Below, in pieces: positions 61,938-64,000 of a DNA stretch of 64,000 nt. The position numbers and the translations under genes were made by a program. Below the pieces are notes generated by a model. The model made no database searches and had not been told where the DNA came from. It was given only the letters and a program-made list of their open reading frames with translations. The DNA comes from Hephaestia caeni (GTDB lineage: Bacteria > Pseudomonadota > Alphaproteobacteria > Sphingomonadales > Sphingomonadaceae). The first letter of the stretch is position 1. Each line of letters starts with the position of its first letter. The DNA lies in the NCBI RefSeq assembly GCF_003550065.1, contig NZ_QXDC01000005.1, positions 124,001-188,000 on the forward strand, in the 5' to 3' direction.

Positions 61938-63296
61938 ATGTGGGGACGAGCAGCCGCCGTGGCGGCGGCGCTGATGGCGGCCGTCGTCGCCACCCCCGCC
62001 GTCGCACAGGCGACGCCCGACTGCGATGACGGCACCTGCCGCATCCAACTGACCCCGCAGCAGCTCCAGGCCGCTGCCGAGCGGCTCGTCAGCGCGCGCC
62101 GGTTCGATGAAGCGGCGCCGCTCGTCGCCGCGCTGCGGCAAGCGCCGGGCTTCGCGATGCAGAGCCGCTTCCTCACCGGCTATATCGCCGCCGAGACGGG
62201 GCATCCCGATCAGGCGGCGGCGCAATATCGCGCGATCCTCACCGACGATCCGGGGCAGACGGGGGTGCGGCTCGCGCTCGCCAAGGCGATGCTCGCGCTG
62301 CACAAGCCCGGCGCCGCCGACCGCCAGTTCAAGATCGCCGAGCAGGATCAGGACTTGCCGCCCGAGGTGCTGCGCACGATCCGCACGGTGCGCGACACGA
62401 TCCGCGCGCAGCGCCCCTGGCAGGTCGACGTCAGCGTCGGCCTCGCGCCCGATACCAACATCAACAATGCCACCAGCCTCGATACGATCAGGGTCAATCT
62501 GGGCGATAATTCGATCCCGCTCACGCTCGACGAGCGCGCGCGCGCCAAATCGGGCATCGGCCAGACAGCACAGGTTTCCGCGCGGATGCGTCTTCCCGCC
62601 GCCGATCGCCTCTCGATCCTCGCCGATCTCGACGGCAACGGCACCAATTACGGCGGCAAGGATTTCGACGATTACGTCGTCCAACTGGCAGCGGGCGCCG
62701 ATTATGCGCTGACCTCAAAGACGCACGCCTCGCTGGAGGCGGTCGGCGCGCACCGCTGGTATGGCGGCGACGCCGTCAGCCGCCAGATCGGCGCCCGCGT
62801 CGGCCTCCAGACGACGCTCACCCCCAGCCGCCGCGTCGGCGTGCAACTCGATCTGCGCCGCACCACGGCCCTGTTCGACGCGCGCTACAGCGGCTGGCAG
62901 GGCGGCCTCTACGTCACCTACGAACAGGCGGTGTCGCCCACGCTGCTCGTCTCGATGGGGCCGTTCGTGCGCCGCGACTGGCTGAGCGACAACACCTTCT
63001 CCAACATCGAGACAGGCGCCAATGTCGGGATCGGCGGCGCGATGCCGCTCGGGATCAATTTCGGCCTGCGCGCGGGCGCCTCGCGCGCGGTCTATGACGC
63101 GCCGTTCGTCTTCTTCGATGCCGCGCCGCGCCGTGATTGGCGGCTGGTGGCGCGCGCCACGCTCGGCAATCGCAAGATCCGGGTGCTGGGCCTGTCGCCG
63201 CAGATCGGCTTTTCGTGGACGCGGATCGAATCGACGATCGGCTTTTACGACGCCACCCGCAGCCGCTTCGAATTTACGCTGGCGCGGTATTTTTGA
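61938..63296 (+). CDS. SLAM-type outer-membrane protein (surface lipoprotein assembly modifier)
   Basis: The 452-residue protein has a signal peptide (about residues 1-23, cleavage near PAVAQ), an N-terminal TPR-like helical domain (RFDEAAPLVAALRQAPGFAM onward) and a C-terminal 14-strand-type beta-barrel of the DUF560 family ending in ESTIGFYDATRSRFEFTLAR. SLAM proteins move lipoproteins to the cell surface. The adjacent TbpB-like lipoprotein is the natural client. ATG at 61938 has AGGGGAT upstream. The final YF is a normal barrel end. Confidence 0.87.
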   Translation: MWGRAAAVAAALMAAVVATPAVAQATPDCDDGTCRIQLTPQQLQAAAERLVSARRFDEAAPLVAALRQAPGFAMQSRFLTGYIAAETGHPDQAAAQYRAILTDDPGQTGVRLALAKAMLALHKPGAADRQFKIAEQDQDLPPEVLRTIRTVRDTIRAQRPWQVDVSVGLAPDTNINNATSLDTIRVNLGDNSIPLTLDERARAKSGIGQTAQVSARMRLPAADRLSILADLDGNGTNYGGKDFDDYVVQLAAGADYALTSKTHASLEAVGAHRWYGGDAVSRQIGARVGLQTTLTPSRRVGVQLDLRRTTALFDARYSGWQGGLYVTYEQAVSPTLLVSMGPFVRRDWLSDNTFSNIETGANVGIGGAMPLGINFGLRAGASRAVYDAPFVFFDAAPRRDWRLVARATLGNRKIRVLGLSPQIGFSWTRIESTIGFYDATRSRFEFTLARYF

Positions 63297-63472
63297 GGTT
63301 TTGAGCGCCTTTTCGGCGCAAGGCGGCCCCGGCCCGATGCTAGACCCCGGCCTTCGCCGGGGAGGATATTGTGTGTGTGTGGCGCACGCGCGGCGATGAC
63401 GCTTGCGGACCAGCGGCCGCGTCGCCATAGGGTAGAGGCATCCCGGGACCGCCAGAATCGTCAGGTAATCGC
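63297..63472. other. Intergenic region with GC-rich hairpin
   Basis: The gap between the SLAM-type gene and purS has a hairpin GACCCCGGCCTTCGCCGGGG near 63343-63362, a short TGTGTGTGTG run near 63370-63380 and GATTTGC-poor spacer with no gene. The hairpin may end the lipoprotein operon transcript. A purS promoter should also lie here but I see no clear consensus. Confidence 0.5.
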
Positions 63473-63760
63473 ATGAAGCTCCGCATTGTCGTCACCCTCA
63501 AGAACGGCGTGCTCGACCCGCAGGGCAAGGCCATCCACCACGCGCTGACGGGCCTCGGCTTCACCGGCGTCAACGATGTGCGCGCCGGCCGGCTGATCGA
63601 ACTCGACGTCGCCGACAACACCACCGACGAGGCAATCGACGAGATGTGCCGCAAGTTGCTCGCCAATACGGTGATCGAGAATTACCGGGTGGAACGAGCA
63701 TCGCCAGGAAAAGTGGAAGCCGGTTTTCCGTCCGGCGATGCGAATAAAAAAGGCGCGTAG
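63473..63760 (+). CDS. purS: Phosphoribosylformylglycinamidine synthase subunit PurS (extended C terminus)
   Basis: The first 76 or so residues (MKLRIVVTLKNGVLDPQGKA ... NTVIENYRVE) are a normal PurS, the small subunit that bridges PurL and PurQ. The remaining 19 residues (RASPGKVEAGFPSGDANKKG) are not part of the usual protein. They are encoded by a palindromic repeat at 63698-63741 and the bases after it. The gene ends 2 bases before purQ. ATG at 63473 is supported by the standard N terminus. The core should remain functional. Confidence 0.93.
   Translation: MKLRIVVTLKNGVLDPQGKAIHHALTGLGFTGVNDVRAGRLIELDVADNTTDEAIDEMCRKLLANTVIENYRVERASPGKVEAGFPSGDANKKGA
63698..63741. repeat. Palindromic repeat inside the 3' end of purS
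   Basis: Arms GCATCGCC (63698-63705) and GGCGATGC (63734-63741) enclose GGAAAA (63707-63712) and TTTTCC (63724-63729), giving a strong two-part hairpin. The middle GGAAAAGTGGAAGCCGG is like a widespread short palindrome of alphaproteobacterial genomes. It is read in frame to make the added PurS tail. Confidence 0.75.
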
Positions 63761-63762
63761 CC

Positions 63763-64000
63763 ATGAAAACTGCGGTCATCGTCTTTCCCGGCTCGAACTG
63801 CGATCGCGACATCGCGGTCGCGCTCGAAAGCGTCACCGGCACCAAACCCGCGATGGTCTGGCACGGCGACACCGAATTGCCCTCGGGCGTCGGCCTGATC
63901 GCGCTGCCCGGCGGCTTCTCCTACGGCGATTATCTGCGCTGCGGCGCGATCGCGGCGCGATCGCCGATCGTTCGCGCGGTGGTCGCGGCGGCCGAACGCG
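63763..64000 (+). CDS. purQ: Phosphoribosylformylglycinamidine synthase subunit PurQ (3' end missing)
   Basis: The glutaminase subunit of FGAM synthase runs off the window edge. About 79 residues are visible: VIVFPGSNCDRDIAVALE at the start and LPGGFSYGDYLRCGAIAA, the motif before the catalytic cysteine, which falls outside. ATG at 63763 is two bases after the purS stop. purL should follow. Confidence 0.96.
   Translation, partial: MKTAVIVFPGSNCDRDIAVALESVTGTKPAMVWHGDTELPSGVGLIALPGGFSYGDYLRCGAIAARSPIVRAVVAAAER

Noticed and set aside
63370..63382. TGTGTGTGTG as a phase-variation tract
   Set aside because: It is short and intergenic, with no clear promoter or reading frame to switch.

Overview
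The window looks like chromosome from a GC-rich sphingomonad (order Sphingomonadales, probably Sphingomonas or a close relative). The basis is the D-mannonate dehydratase and L-fuconate dehydratase sequences, the alphaproteobacterial linkage rpsT-dnaA-mutM-ubiE-ubiB-coaBC-dut, a TonB receptor paired with a flavin-dependent halogenase, and many short palindromic repeats between genes. There is no rRNA operon, prophage, CRISPR array, integrase or transposase. One tRNA gene, tRNA-Leu(CAA), is present.

Layout. 1-1278: 3' part of rimO. 1353-13178: sugar-acid/L-fucose region, with an IclR regulator, L-fuconate dehydratase, tryptophan-halogenase-like flavoprotein, TonB-dependent receptor, aldo/keto reductase (fucose dehydrogenase type), sugar mutarotase, D-mannonate dehydratase and FucP-type permease. 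Together these give outer-membrane uptake, inner-membrane uptake, anomer conversion, oxidation and dehydration of a deoxy sugar. The lactonase and the final dehydrogenase/hydrolase steps are not in the window. A 270-bp MITE-like element interrupts the region. 13379-20449: a membrane protein divergent from a tight six-gene MoxR/DUF58 operon (DUF4129, DUF4350, MoxR, DUF58, SpoIIM-like, RDD). 20470-22256: a secreted arabinofuranosidase-like hydrolase and tRNA-Leu. 22320-27540: yifB/comM, a PGPGW-type membrane protein, then rpmH-rnpA-yidD-yidC-engB. 27601-34166: GST, cupin, dapE, a GGDEF/EAL protein, and an smr-mltA-Tim44-like operon. 34348-38327: secB, murJ, trpS and a DUF4136 lipoprotein. 38506-48289: dnaA, rpsT, mutM, ubiE, ubiB, coaBC, dut and a MoeB/ThiF-type protein. 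48380-51161: an orphan MacB-type permease and a serine hydrolase of the beta-lactamase/CubicO type with a TPR-like tail. 51184-59795: nucleotide-sugar genes (galU, wecB, wecC, UDP-glucuronate epimerase, rfbB, rfbA), with two paralogous PPP phosphatases and a small CxxC protein. 59930-64000: purC, then a TbpB-like lipoprotein with a SLAM-type outer-membrane protein, then purS and the start of purQ.

The least ordinary material is not a large gene system. It consists of (i) a family of long intergenic hairpins with a conserved loop, compensated arm changes and an optional nested module; (ii) the 270-bp element with 25-bp terminal inverted repeats flanked by CTAG; (iii) a palindromic repeat that has become the last codons of purS; (iv) the halogenase/TonB receptor pair inside a fucose locus; and (v) a lipoprotein-SLAM pair inserted in the purine genes. 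All functions are inferred from sequence alone; no database search was run.
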